Of a stretch of DNA of 64,000 nucleotides, positions 45,972 through 59,700 are shown one piece after another. The DNA is from Larimichthys crocea. Taxonomy: Eukaryota > Chordata > Actinopteri > Sciaenidae. Position 1 is the stretch's first letter. Each line of letters opens with the position of its first letter. The stretch is taken from positions 4,775,969-4,839,968 of the forward strand of contig NC_040021.1 in NCBI RefSeq assembly GCF_000972845.2, written 5' to 3'. The translations under genes and the position numbers were made by a program. The notes under the pieces were generated by a model, which was not told where the DNA came from, did no database searches, and saw nothing but the letters and a program-made list of their open reading frames with translations.

Positions 45972-48433
45972 GCTTAGCCACAAGAAATCCACGAGGGAAC
46001 TGTAATTTATTGATGAACACTTTTAAGAATTCAGTTTTAATTTAAGCTGAGTGTGTTTTAATCATTTAGTAATCATCATATTTGAGTTGCGGGTGTGCAC
46101 ATTTTCGTTTTTTTCCTCACTCGTTTAGCCTCTGTGTGTTTGCCATTAGATCTTATTAACTCCATGACACAGTGACACATTTGCACAAAAGAAAAAGAAA
46201 GAGCACTTGCAGAAACTAACAGCGTCTTCCTGCTGCATGCAGACTGAATACAGCAGCTCTGTGAATGTTTCATTATTTTAATTGGGCTGCTCTGTTGTGT
46301 TCGGGCTGCTGCTGCTGCCTTTTCTTCTTCCTGTCAAGATGCATTTTAATGTTTCCAACTTTCGGTGTCGAGATAATTTAAAAATGTTGCACTGGAGTCT
46401 CGGAGAAGCAGCGACTGTAAGGCAGAGTGAAGGCTGAGTATTTATGAATGGCCTTTAACAGCAGGGGAGAGATGAACTGTTGGATTTTCCCTGCTCTCAT
46501 TCCTCCTCCTGCTCTCTCTCTCTCTTTCTATCTGCCCCCGCCCCGAGTCAGTGTGAGGCATCCCATTGTACGTGACATTCAGCCTCAGTGTGAAAATCAG
46601 CAGATGGGTCATTTTGTTTTGTGTGGTTAGCGTGGGTGTGTGTGTGTGTGTGTTTCTGTCTGTGTATGAAGACAGAAAGAGTGGGTGAGGGAGAGCTAAG
46701 GAGCAGGGAATAATTTATGACCGCTGTACCCTATAATTAGCAAAAACTAAATTGCGTGTCAATGTAGGAGGCAGTTAAATGGGGCTCCGCGTCTGTCAAA
46801 GGACATTACAAACCTCAAAAAGAACTACAGTAGCGAGTGACAGTGTGTTTCCATCGGCAGTCAAAAAAAAAATAGGAATGCTAAAATAGGAGCCCGTGGC
46901 CTGAACGATTCTACACCCAGTTTAGCTCGACCAAACTGCCAATAACTTGCTGATGAATTGCTAATTCTCAATTACTTTTTGCCTTTTAATCTGCTAATAA
47001 AGGCGACACAGCACAGCCCAGAGGGAGAAGCACATTTGGAAACACAGTGCACATTCTGAAGAGAAGACGGCAAATTGCTGTTTTTTAATTCCTCCTCTAT
47101 TCACTCTGTTGCCTATGAAGGTGCAGGCTAGCCTGAGGAGTGTGTGTGTGTGTGCGCACATGTGTGTGTGTGTGGCATACATCAGCATAGCACTTCCACA
47201 GATGGAGGCTGTTCTCATTTTGAAAAGGCTGACGGCGGTTGGCTGATTGATCAGATTGACTTTTTAGCTCCCAACAACCCCCCCAAGGTTTCTTCTGAGA
47301 CCTTGAGTAAGGATGGGATGATGCTTTGTTGGTTTTTTTTTGCTCGCTGTTCAAATCAATTCATGACTCAGCGTTCACGACATAACCGAAGCATCGTTAG
47401 ACATGACAAAAATAAAACTTTGATGGCAACAAACAAATGTCAAAATCAACAAGACGACACAGGGTAGTCCCCAAACGTTCAAGACAATCAAACTATTTTG
47501 TTCTTTTTCAGTGAAATAAACTATTTTCTCATGAAAGGTTTGCCACACATGTAAGATCATAATTTAAAATAAATGTAGTCTTTAAATAAAGGTGGAGATC
47601 ATGCAAATTTGACTCACTAAGTCCAACCTCCTGATAGGTCTTTAATCATTTAATATACAGTTAGACATAAGATATAACTTTAAGCATCCTTATTTCCAGC
47701 ACACGCTCTGTCTGCCCTCTTGGCCCCTTTAACAGTACTACAATTATACTAATACAGTTGAATTACTGCTGTGACTCAAGATAGTTATCCGCTTGGTTAA
47801 CACGTCACGGTAGTTGACTGCTTTATGCAGATAATTCCTCTTGTGGTCCAGAGGACACCGTGTAGATTTATTTGACCTTTAAAGATGATTAAGCCACACA
47901 CACATGCCAACATGCACGACTGTACCTTCACTGTAACTTCCTGCACGATCAGCAAACAGCGGTAGTAAACTCATTAACGGTTCTTGGTTCTTTTTGGTGC
48001 AGCTGAGGGGGGTTGTCAGCCGGCCGGTAGTAAAATAGAAATCAACCCTAACAGTCGGAATAACCGCAGAGTCTTCTCTCTGAAACTAGAGCTCTGCGCT
48101 TTGATCGTAGACGGTACAAATACTGACGCTGTATCTGTGACATCACACAGAGCGTGGCAGCTCTGGCTGTCGACCTCTGCCTCTGTCGCCTCCCCGCTAA
48201 TCTAAAAATGGCTAAGTCATGGATTGTCAGTGGACCTGAGGCAGGCTGAATGAAGCTGTCCTTAATATAATGTGAACAGGTGAGTTGTATATAAATTCAC
48301 CCTCAGTACAGTTGTCATGAACGGGGAAATTAGCTACAGAGACCAAAACTGTTTTTTGTACCAGGCTGTAAACATGTTTATTTCTGCTGTGAAGTTGGAC
48401 ATTTGAACATGGGGACTTATGGAGACTGACTCA
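45972..48433. other. Noncoding; 46720-47010 looks like conserved regulatory DNA
   Basis: No gene recognised. The part at 46720-47010 is AT-rich with TATAATTAGC, AATTGCTAATTCTCAATTAC and CTGCTAATAAAGG. GT runs lie at 46636-46651, 47142-47154 and 47161-47174. The frames at 47097-47467 are shadows of these runs. Confidence 0.4.
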
Positions 48434-48438
48434 CTTCT

Positions 48439-48755
48439 TGTAACGGGTGTGTGAGGACCCAATTGCAGTAGCAGCAGAACACCAGAGACAACGAGAACGA
48501 CGGGGCAGGTTAGTCCAAGGCAGGCAGGGTCGGCAACGGGAGATCAGTCCAAAAGAAAATGTTGGAGAGTCTTGCATGAAGAGAGAACAATCTGGCAATG
48601 AGTCTGTGAACCAGAGAGGCTTAAATACAGGCGTGATACTAATGAGGAGCACCTGAGTGCACAGGTGAATAGAGTTGGCTGATGAGGTGGGAGTGGAGCA
48701 GAGGGGAGGGAGAGTGGAAAACTACTAGCAGAGCAGCAAAGGAATGGATGTGACA
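48439..48755 (-). mobile_element. Solo LTR, Ty3/Gypsy type
   Basis: The 317-bp unit has TG..CA ends: on the minus strand TGTCACATCC at the left and CACCCGTTACA at the right. It is flanked by a perfect 5-bp duplication, CTTCT, at 48434-48438 and 48756-48760. A TATTTAAG promoter-like motif lies on the minus strand (complement of about 48620-48627), in the right place for a U3/R boundary. The phrases GACTGATCTCCCGTTGCCGA and TGGGTCCTCACACACCC are familiar from fish Gypsy LTRs. No internal retroviral genes remain, so this is the product of LTR-LTR recombination. The frames at 48431-48834 are not genes. Confidence 0.9.
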
Positions 48756-49059
48756 CTTCTGGAGCCAGCCTCAAGTGGACGTTTGAGGAACTGCTTTGTT
48801 TCACATCACAGCCACGGAGCTCGGCTTTAACCAACTGACGTCATATATAAGGTCGATGCGCTGATGATTTAAAAGATGGATAAACTGTTGATTGCTCCCT
48901 ATAAAAAAACACTGAGCATTAAGTACTGCAGTGAATTTTTTAATCCCCTTGATGCACATTATTAAATGTTTACATGGCAGCATATTCTTACATATAGTCA
49001 GATCGATACAGCAGCGACAGATGCCTTGGCACTCATTGCCATCCTCGAGCCTCAAGACA

Positions 49060-49730
49060 AAAGATGACTGTGCCTTTAAGAGGCTGTAAATTCATAAATC
49101 CTATGAAATGAACCGACACATTTTTTTTTTTACAAATGTGTAAAAATGATTTTTGCACATTTCTCTCTGTATTTCAAATCCTAATCGTCGCAGTCATGTA
49201 ATTATTACCTCCGAATCTAATTGCTTATCTTAATTGACTTCTCTGCATCGTTGATTGTTTGTAAATTAGTGCGTGGCATTGTTTGAAGAGCATGACATAA
49301 CAGAAGTTTATTAGTGTGCCACATCTGCTCGGGGGCCTCCGTAGGCCTGTTTACATCAGACAACCTGATGTTAATGTCATTTCTCTGACGCCTGGCTTCG
49401 GATTTTTCCTAATTGATAAGAAGATGGCTGCGTTAAGAGCAGCAGAACGGGCTATTAACATCAAGTGGATGTCAATGGTGCTTGATGTACTTGACAAAAG
49501 CCCTTGGTTCTTCTTTTACTCAACAGGACAAATTAGCGAGAGTCTGTAAATTGAATTTCCCCCAAGTGGAATTAATAAATGATATGAAATAAGACAGATT
49601 AAACGAATGAAACTTAAATTGTTAAATAAATTACTTGCACCATTAACATCAATTAATGCAAGTCAGCCATTTTATTGACTCATGTGACAAAATGAGATGC
49701 ATCGGCCCCTAATTGTCACTAAATGTCTAT
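49060..49730. promoter_or_regulatory. Candidate conserved noncoding enhancer
   Basis: This repeat-free, AT-rich block has a dense run of homeodomain-type cores: GTAATTATTACC near 49198, TCTAATTGC near 49217, CTTAATTGAC near 49230, CCTAATTGAT near 49409, CAATTAATGC near 49651 and CCTAATTGTC near 49709. It also contains GGATGTCAATGG and TTATTGACTCATGTGAC-type motifs. That texture is typical of deeply conserved vertebrate developmental enhancers. The frame at 49316-49549 is not convincing. Conservation itself was not tested. Confidence 0.4.
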
Positions 49731-49978
49731 TATGGATGAATATCTTGACACGCGGCCATCGCAGGTCACCAGTTTGTAACATCAGCTAACGCTGCAACTG
49801 CTGTCTGGCAGCGCCGGTGCCAGGAAACTCGCAGTTTGCCAAATTCAGGAGTCGCCTTTATTGCTTTTGAGTTATTATGGGTGGCATGAGCTGGATTAAG
49901 AAAAGATAGTAGAAGCTTAAACTACTACATTTTTCAAAAAAGGTCCGAGCATGACATTTTTAAATTTCATAAGTTGAG

Positions 49979-50741
49979 CAGAGATGTATAAAGTACTGGA
50001 GTAAAGGAGTGGAGTAGAAGTACAAGTGCTATATCAAAAAACTGACTTGAGTAGAAGTTGAAGTGTTCTTTAAACACCACACTTAAGTAAAAGTACTAAA
50101 GTATTCAAAATGTTTTGTACTTAAGTATTGCAAGTAGAAGTATGTAAAAAAATTGCTACTCAAGTACTGAAAGTAAAAGTAAAAGTAAAAGTACAAGTAC
50201 AAGTACTGTTGTTTATATTATTTCAAATATTTATTAAGGCACAACTTCTAATGTTACAGTGTTACAATGTTCATGGTAGAGTTCTGTGATTTCCCATGGT
50301 CTGTGAATGCGTCTGAATGAATGCGAGAGCGAGGGGGCGGGGGAGCAGGTGAGAGAGCGCACCTGGGTGTCAGGTGTATGAGGTACGGCGCACGAGCGAG
50401 GTTGATGTGTGAGACCGGGACTGTTCTGTTGTTGTTTTTTTGGCGTGGTTCCGACCGACAGTAACCGAGTCCTGGACCCAAACCGTTCAGCAATAAATGC
50501 AGTTTGTTCAATATCACCTCGTCATTCATCACGTGTACGGCTGGACGCTACAATAGTAACGAGTAACGATTCAGCACATGAAAAATGTATCGGAGTAAAA
50601 GTATTAAATTCATCAAAAATATGTAGTGCAGTAAAAGTAGAAGTTGGGGAAAAAAATAATACTCCAAAAAAGTACAGATACTGCATTTTAGTACTTAAGT
50701 ACAGTACTTAAGTAGTTCCACTTCGTTACTATACATCTCTG
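49979..50741. mobile_element. Tol2-like non-autonomous hAT element, copy 2
   Basis: It is nearly identical to the element at 17235-17980: the same perfect 12-bp inverted ends CAGAGATGTATA, the same AAGTAC-rich subterminal arrays and the same GC-rich centre. Here the flanks are a different perfect 8-bp duplication, AAGTTGAG, at 49971-49978 and 50742-50749. It is 763 bp, longer by small insertions such as CCAAAAAAGTA near 50663 and extra AAGTA units. Different target sites prove independent insertion, and few substitutions imply recent activity. Confidence 0.93.
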
Positions 50742-50749
50742 AAGTTGAG

Positions 50750-53700
50750 TCGGTTTTGTTCTCAATGGTCTGGTCACACAGCAGCTCACAGGTGTGCTAA
50801 TGATTGCTGCATTCCACTTAGGGGAGTCACTGGGATACTTAATGGAACCGACCCGGCGGTTGCTGTTATTAGGACCAACGTTTGCTGTGCAACCAGTCCA
50901 TACTAACTGTTCTTAAAGCAGGCAGATTACACATGCACTCGGGTTAAGAAGGAGATACATATAAGGTATGTGTGAGGAACTTTTATCTGCACTACACAAG
51001 CAGGCACCGTTCAGATCATTACCGCGCTAACCGAGGTCAGAGGATAGTGCTGTCTCACTCCTTCGACACAGCGGATAGGTGAATAATGTAAAAGCCTCTA
51101 CCGTGTCAGAGCACTAAGGGCGAACATATTTCCTTGTAGACTGATGGTCATTTAAGGACATCGTAGTCGTGTCACTTTTCTGAGTGAGTCAGAGAGGACA
51201 GCTTCTTCAGGATTGAGGCGGCGTCGTGTCACGACAAGTGCATTGATAAATCCTCCGTCCATTCGCCTTGGCCAAGCTTCAATAAACCTTTCAGCGTAAG
51301 ACCTCTTGGACTCCTGCGCACTTTCTCTCGACTGACTGAACCGATCATTGGCGAGTAAAATTCTTTTCACGAAAGCATGGAGGATTAAATGAAATCCCTC
51401 ATTCACTCCTTCACTGATTTCTATGTGACGAACAGATATAATAATATAACGATATAAATCATATTTAAAAGGACTAAATTAAGATTTCAGATGTTTGGTA
51501 ACATCAGCATTTGCTGCATACGTCAGTCCATGCAGTGAACTGTTTTGCTCCGGTGTGGGTGGATTTCATTTTACCATATGGTGCATAAATTTCACACTTA
51601 GAATCTGGACAGTCAAATAAGACTGATAGCAAATATAGTTCCCTGCAAGGTAAATAAGGATTATAGGATTTCTGATCATGTTCTTACTCACACAGTATAT
51701 ATCATGTTTGCGAAGGGATTTTATTTTGAAATTACAATAAGGCTGCTAATCCCATCAACGCCGCTTTACTTTGACACTTTAGTCAGATCGGTTTGTTTGT
51801 TTGTACCAGGAATTTAAGTGGAGTTCAACTTTGTGTGTTTGGAGGTTATTTGATCCAAACTTTTATTATTTATGTGCTGTATCTTTTCGCTAGGCACTGG
51901 TTTTGTTTTGTTCACTGGGTCTGTGGGGACAGCAATTAGTATTTGGTTACATTTGTTCAAGTATTGTATTCCCAGCACTGCTGCGAGAGCTGCAAAAAAA
52001 AGCTACAGTCTCAGAAATGCAACGCACAGCCAAAGTATCCCATCAATATCAATTACCCGTTTAAAAAACTGCACACAGATTCACAACAGCATACCAAACG
52101 CTACCACAGACTGGCCACAATGACGCAGCCAATAATTGTGAGTAAAGCTTTAGTAGGCAACACTCATGGAAACAGCTGGTTGTAGCAACTAACTTAAATC
52201 ACAGTTGTGTAATTATTTTGGGGTTTTTTTTGCAATCTATATACTCACTTGAACTCCACAGCGAGTGAATATAAATCCCATGAATGGTTCTTTCAGAGCA
52301 CCTCTAAACTTTAGTCATAACCAACCACACCTCCGCAGGAACGCTTGCCAAGAAATCCGACACTCCTCAGCGAGTCGCACGGCACAACAACCGCCTAATC
52401 CTGAGTGAAATATTGTTTTCCATTTCATTATCATACAAAAGCAGGTGTCGCCTGCAGGCAAACCCGCCGTGCCCGCGAGACCCGTTCAAAGTTTTGCAGC
52501 GTTTTGTCAAACAATCCCAGTTTCACTTTAACGTAACAGAAAAGCACAATGCACGGGATCCGACGACGATGCCAAACATCTCTACTCGAGGTAAACGATC
52601 GTGTACTCGGTGTTAAAAACCTATCGTCCTTAAAACGGCGGAACATTCTCTCACACCATCAATAGATTGTTTTTCACTTGCTTCATGGAAAATAAGTTTT
52701 AAAGGCCGAATGTGAGATGAAATGACTTGTTGAGAACGACATTTCCTCTCTCTGCCTCATCATAAAAATCCCCGGCTGGTACTATTTAAGTCTGTTTCCT
52801 CTGCAAAGCTATCCGTTTTAACTCCCAGCTCATTAGCAGCACTTCAAATCCTCTCTGTATCTCATCTCTTTTGCCTTTTATTCAATCACGTGGAGTGGCA
52901 ACCCTTGCTCTCTCTCCCTCCGTTTCATCTCCTTCCCTCCCCTCTTACTTTACTTTTCTCCCAGCGGACACGCATGAAGGTGACTGGTCTTGCACCTTTT
53001 ACCACATCTGTTTTCTGCTAACTAATGGGGGCAGCGGGGCGTGCGAGCGTGGGTGTTTAATTGAGATAGAAAAACAAAGTGCGATTTAGTGACAAAGCTC
53101 AGAGGATCCTCTGCGTTTTCAGCCATTATTGCATTGCTGCTTTAATGCAATACAGAAAAAAAAAAAAGATAAACACGAAGCAGGTCCTGTGAGGGTTTTC
53201 ATGTCTTTGAGAAGTCATTTTATCCCCAAGTGCAACTGAAAGCAAACAGAAAGGAAGCGTGACCGGAATGAGGTATGGATGCCACCTCCCTCAGGGTGGC
53301 CAGATTAGAAATGGCGACAGTGAACACAGGAGGAGGAATTGCAAGCCATGGCAAAAGAGCAGCTTAGGAGAGAAGAAGAAGAAGAAGAAGAAGAAGGGGA
53401 GGGGGGCAGGAGTGGGTTATTGACAGAAAGATTAAATGGATCTCCCTGTAAAACCGCTGGATAAAAATCACTTCTGTCCCTGGGTGATCGCACACCCAAA
53501 TTATCATTAGAGAAATGAATATGAGCGCTGGTGTCGCATGGGCAAATCAATATGCTTGTTAAACTCTTCCATTGGTGCACGGGAGAATTAAAAGCCAGGG
53601 GAGTGTGTAACAGTGTGTTACCATGGTACAGCATCAATGCCATGCCAGAGATGTTTATCTGTGTGTGTGTGTTTGTGTGTGTGTAGATGAGCGGTAATGG

Positions 53701-56700
53701 TAATCACTGCGGCACTTTATGCTCCTTTGTGGCTCTCAATTTAAAAAATTAAAGAGGGCGTCCAACAATCACTTGAGGGGACAATCCAATTATCAGTGTG
53801 AGAGGTTAGGGTAGTTACAGTATGTGCTGGAAGGTGTTTGTTTTTTTGTTTTTTTCCACAGAAGGGATTAAAAGGAGAACTCTACTTAATTATTCAGGAA
53901 TCCCTAATTGTTATTGCCAAAGTTTAAGTCTTAAAAACCAAAAAGCCGAGGACAAAGCAGCTGGGATTTATATGCAGTCTCGCTTCGCTGACCGCAATCT
54001 GGGAAGTTTGATAGAGGCGAGAGAAAATGAGGGGTTATTTCCGGGGGGGGTGAGGTTACGTTTCGTTGATCGGAGCTGACAGCGGCATTAGAGGCTAAAG
54101 CACACTTGGGTATTAAAGTGGATTTTGTAGGTCAACTGAAATGTCCGAGATCACAGGTGTAACCGGCAATAATTCTTAAATTGAATGGGGTTTCCCTTTA
54201 TAGTATCAGGTTCACACAGACAGCAGCAGCGGCAGTGTTCCCCCCTTATTCCTCACTGGGTTTTATTTTATTTTGTCCTCTTAAACAATGACAAAAAGGA
54301 GGTCTTCACAGTCTGTAGCAAAACCATCAATCATTTCAGACGTCACGCATTGGCAGAACATAATGTTTTCTATCTTTAAAGCTGCCGTGATCAATATTTT
54401 TATATGAACAATGTCTCAAATGACATGAAAAGAGTTGCCTATATGAATCCACAGAGAAAAATCAGCAACTCCGCAGTTTCCTCCCAGCGCAGACTCTTGT
54501 GTTTTAGTGTCTTCTAGCTCATTGTTTTGGTTTTATGGCCCGCAACTTTACTGTACTTTACTTTTTATTTTATTTTATGCTCACCGCTCGCTTCAGCGTT
54601 GTTTCCAGCCTCAGCGGGCAGCTGTTTTTAGCACAAAGAGACAGAAGGTCTTAAAAACCCACTGTACACTACCTGTCCAACACCAAAACAGCAGACAGAC
54701 ACAGTTTGTGGGGAGCTGGCGAACACAGTGGGCCGATAAGCAGCTAAAGAAATCAGATATTTCTGTCAGGAGTTGGTGGAAACTCAAAAAAAAATAAAAA
54801 AAAAAAAGTAAGAGGAGAGTGCATCTTGACATGAATGCTAATGTTGCTAAATGTCTGCTGGATGTGGAAAAGGGCAACAGTCGTATATTTATCTTTAAAA
54901 TGTCAGTGCTGTGTTTACAGCTCTATCGGCCACACATCGCTGCGAATCAATTAATTTGAGTCATGTTTTTTTTTTACCGCCGGTGTAACTTCTTCAGTTC
55001 CTGTAAGTTTGTACTGACACATATGATATTTCATGTTTACAGACACAAGGCAGAGAAAAGCAGCCTGGGGTGCTGAAGAAAAAAAAGGAAGAAAACCTCA
55101 TTTAAAATCATGTTGGCATTTTTAATAACCCAAATTAACAAATATCCAACTCTGTAACGCAACCTTGCTCGGGAGCATGTCGTGCAATTGACTTGATATT
55201 TTTGAATGTGGTATTATGGTCGTTTTTTAATACTGGGTTAAATGTCACCAGTGTAGACTGAGGCCAGGAAAGTGGCAGAGCCGACAGACGGGAGCGGTTC
55301 ACATTTTTTAGACAGCGGAGGTTAGAGCGTGGGTGGAACTCACTCAATATCTAATGGGGGGACTCTGGTTTTATGAATGCTAACTTAATAAATCTTGATT
55401 CACCTTTGATAAAAATCATCAAGGGTTCACTGTCTAATAGCAAGTGGTGTCAGTGATCGTTGAATATTGATGGTAAACCCCAGGATTCGGTTTTCAGACA
55501 TGAAAAGAAGAGATTGCATTGAGTTACAGGAGCTCGTAACATCGGCTCTGTCGTCATGAGCTCGACGCATTGACTTGATTCTTTTTGATAGCGGCCTCTT
55601 GCGAAGTGCACGTCTGTAGAAAATGGAAATTACACGCTTATTAAACCAAAGGTTGAACTTCTCTGAGCTGTAGCCACTTAAACAGCATCTTTTTTTGGGG
55701 GGGACGGCAGTGTCTCCTCTCATGCATGTACGTCGGGGCAACTAGTCATCTTCGCCCCCCTCTGTGTCAGTGAGTAACTGCCGGGTGGGATGTCAGAGGG
55801 CTGCTCCTCACTTTGATGGTGACTCACTGTGGCATGGTGCCTTTGATCCGCTCCCCAGCTTTGTGAATAAAGAATACACTTTGATTGACGCCGTGCACAT
55901 TATGGCCGTTTGAGAGTTGGCAGGGGAGAAAAAGACACGTCTGTCACGTTGAAAAGCCCCCTGTCTCTGCCGCTCAGGGCCAAGTTAGAGGAAAGCACTT
56001 TTGAGCCGCTTTCAACATCTCCAACCCTATACAATGCCTATTATGGAAGCCAACACTGCATAGCATCTATCTGTCCTTCGTCATGTTGAATCCGGCAACG
56101 TTTGATCAACACCCACAACTATTTAAAAGCACGAGCAGCCCGAATACAGATTGGGTTAGCTACGGTTATGTGCTGAAATGAATGCTTATCACACACACAC
56201 ACATACACACACTCATACACGCACAACGTGACATGGCAAAGGAGAGTGAGGATCAGCCTTAATCAGCCATAATGGGTGATAAAAATGAGCTTAGCCACTG
56301 TTACGAAACACTCTCGGTTTCAGATCCTCCTCAGTATTCTAACCCAGCGAAGCCTCATAAGCAATTACAAGCACATTATGCGGGGATAACAAGAAAACAA
56401 GAGAACTGGAATCTAAGAGCAGCAAAGTAACGCAGGGACCTCGTGTACTGTGTCGAGACTAAGTGATGTGTGCCTTTGGATTGCACGAAAATAGGTGGAA
56501 AGGACCGAACCAGTTAGAAATAATGACAACAAAAGTGCGTAAAAAAGCAGACGTGGTTAGAATTTCAACACATCCATCGCTGCGATCCATTAGATACACT
56601 ACCGTGAATAATGTCACTACGTCCTACGAGGGCAGCTGAGTCTGGCGCTTTTAATACGTTAAGGAAATGTGCAGAGCGTCTACGTGTCACACACATCCAT

Positions 56701-59700
56701 CAGTGCGACTGGGGGAATCAAGCTGACGTCTTTGGATACAGGATCATCGGAGACACTTCCTCACATGTGTTGAGGGATTTGGGGATATAACACCATGCTA
56801 TGTTATAATGAGAACAGGATGTATATGATCAGTGTGTGGTCACAGATTGTTATCAGGCAGTGAAAGACGAGATAAAGACGTGGCCAGCAGGCCGGCATCC
56901 TCGTCAGCCAACCTATGAGGCGAGGAAAGTGTGTGTGAGGTGTGAGAGCATCCCTACGTGTGCATATTTGTGCATGACACGTGTGAGAGCCGTGCTGAGC
57001 TGTACTCAGTGTACTGGTTCAAATTCAAAAGCAATCTGCCACCCTCTCCCAAAACTGACTGTAACACAAAGGACGGCGCAGAACACCTGCTGAGATGATG
57101 GAGATGGCTGGCAGCCAAGACGACATATGGGTCTCATTCTGGCCCTTAATGAAGACAACCTGACATAAATATCGGACAAAACGGGTCGCTCCAGAGACCT
57201 GCGGCCGTCCCGCTGCAGCGTGGCTGACATTGACGCAAACATTTGATCATCCTCGCGGGGATGTCGAGGCTAGGAGGAAGGAGAAAAGAAAAAAAAAAAG
57301 CATGAACATCTCAGTCTTCTTTGAAGCCTTACAGGTAACAGAGCATATTATCCACAGTTGCAGGATGAAATGATTTCGCTGCTGTAAACAAGTGCAAAAG
57401 CTCACAGTCCTCACCCGGCGTGCAGAGTGTCAGAACGTCTCAGCGTTTTAAAAGAGGAGCGCCTTGATACGTGGCAGGCTTCACTTTCCTGAGGCTCCCT
57501 GTCAAAAGAGACAAACATCAACGGCTAATTAAAGCGTTTTGTGTAGATTCAAAAGCAGAACCTGGAAACAACTTTTCATTTTCTTTTTTTTTCTCCCCAT
57601 GATAGAGTCGAAGCATCCCGTTCTTCCATTTGTACTAAACGTCTTGTTCTTTGGACATTTTTACTGTTTTTTTTTTACAACAATTGGCAGAACAAACCGT
57701 AAAACTAGCAGTAATGCCACCGTCTGCCCTAACCTTTGTCCTTGTTGTGATCCATGTGGAGGCCTGTGGGCAGTTGGGGAGGCTAACTGTTAATAAAACT
57801 GCCTGACAAGGAAGCTCTGGCTGTTTAAAGGAGATAATGGCCTGGACCACAGACACTATAATAACCTCCCTCTGCGAAGAAATGTTGCACTGCCACTTCG
57901 CGGCCCTCCATGTTGCCTATTTATAGTGCACCATAATTAATGCGCTGTAATTGAAGCATAGAAGCAAAGCTGAAACATACAGGGCAGCAGCACACGGCGG
58001 TCTCGTAGCCTCGCGGTGGTGCGGGGAAAAAGAAGTCAAGTAAAGATGTGAGATGATAGTCGTCAGAGCTGTCTAATCTCATATCGATGGACATTTTCTT
58101 TCCTTATTTATTCTATTTCTGTGAAGACACCCAGGGCTAATCTCCAGCCTCGAGTTATACATTATAAATGCCGAACAGAATATGCAAAAAGAGAGCTTCT
58201 GTCATCGTTTCACACAGACAAAGGCGCTTTTCTACAGTACATGACAGATGGATTAATAATCATCCATTACTGTCAAAACCCATCAGCTTCCCGTTTCGTA
58301 AGGGGCGCTCCGAATCGCACCAATAACAACTTGCGATCCGTGTTTTCGCGAGACGAGGTCTTAACTCCAGAGAGGTTCATCCACAACTCAGAACTCTCAT
58401 ATTATCACGACGGCTGTAATCCGTTCATTAGGGAAACAATCTCAAAGTTTTTTTTTTTTCTTTGGGATAATTAATGGCATTTGAATGATGATGTGATGAC
58501 TGTATATGTGTGAGCAGCCTTCCTTATAGCATGTTAATGATCCCCAGCATTCTGCTAATCAGTCAATTAATCACCATTTTATGAATTTAATCTCTTACTT
58601 AGGCCCTGTTCTACATAATGGGTTTTAAACATTCAAAGTCATGCTTGGATTACAAATGAGCTGAACGCCGCGCTCTCCTTAAACCGAGCTTCTGTCGACG
58701 GGATTTGATTCGAGATGTTCGTAGATGTTGTGCGTGTTGTTTTTCTTCTCCGCCACACAAGGATGTGTCACAATGACCGAGCAATCGCATCAGCCGTTAA
58801 AGCCCTGATGGTCTTCTTCTTTTTCTTCATTGTATCATTCATGGGTGCACAACGTACATACAATTCATGTTCTTCAAGGGTGGTATTTTCTGATGAAAAA
58901 TAACCTCTCCGCAATCTTTTGGATCTCATTCATAAGAAAAAAAAAAACTCAAAAAGCCCATTTTGCTCTGGTGATTTCACACGGCGCAGAAAAAACAAAC
59001 TCATGTTTATTTATCACATACTTCAATCTCTCATATCAAGAGCTGAGTTAGTCAGAGCGGGAGTGTTTGATTAAGAAAGGCAAATACAGTGGTTGAACAA
59101 TTTGTAATCCATTTCCAGACCGGCTTTTTTTAATAAGAATCAAATCAATGTCGCTAAAAGGCTGTTTGTGAAAATTATCAGTAAATGGCACGGGGATAGA
59201 TTTAAGATTTGGCCTTCGGTTTCTCGTAGAAACACTGTTGATGACATTTCTTATGTTACTGATGTCCCCTTTAACTTTGGTATCACTTTCTAATAAAGTA
59301 CTCTTCACAAAAAGCCAAGAGTTAGATGAAAAGATCAATATCACACTCGTGTCTGTGTGGTAAATATGAACAGCTGGTTAACTTAGTTTAGAATAAAAAC
59401 AGCGGGAAAGCTTAGCTCAGTGAAAAAGTAACAAAATCATCCAACCAGCTCACCTCACTAATCATTTACTAATTAACAGGTTCTATGTTTTATACATTTT
59501 ATAGGTGATTAGGGGCCAGATTATCTCTTGGCTGTGATCAGTGTCTCAGCTTCCACCCAGGAAATTGTCCAGGACGTAACCCCCTCAGCAAATTGCCATT
59601 TTTACACCATTCTAAAGTGATTTTATCATCCTCGGACAGAGCGAGGCTGGCTTTTTTTCCACTTATTTCTTCTAAGATGTTAGAGTGGCATTAATTTCCT

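Noticed and set aside
48431..48834. Three overlapping ORFs around the solo LTR
   Set aside because: The region is an LTR with target duplications, not a gene.
52249..52303. Minus-strand segment with TTCAA|GTGAGT donor
   Set aside because: Two frames are open, the acceptor is only moderate and the peptide is unknown; noted in the block entry but not called.
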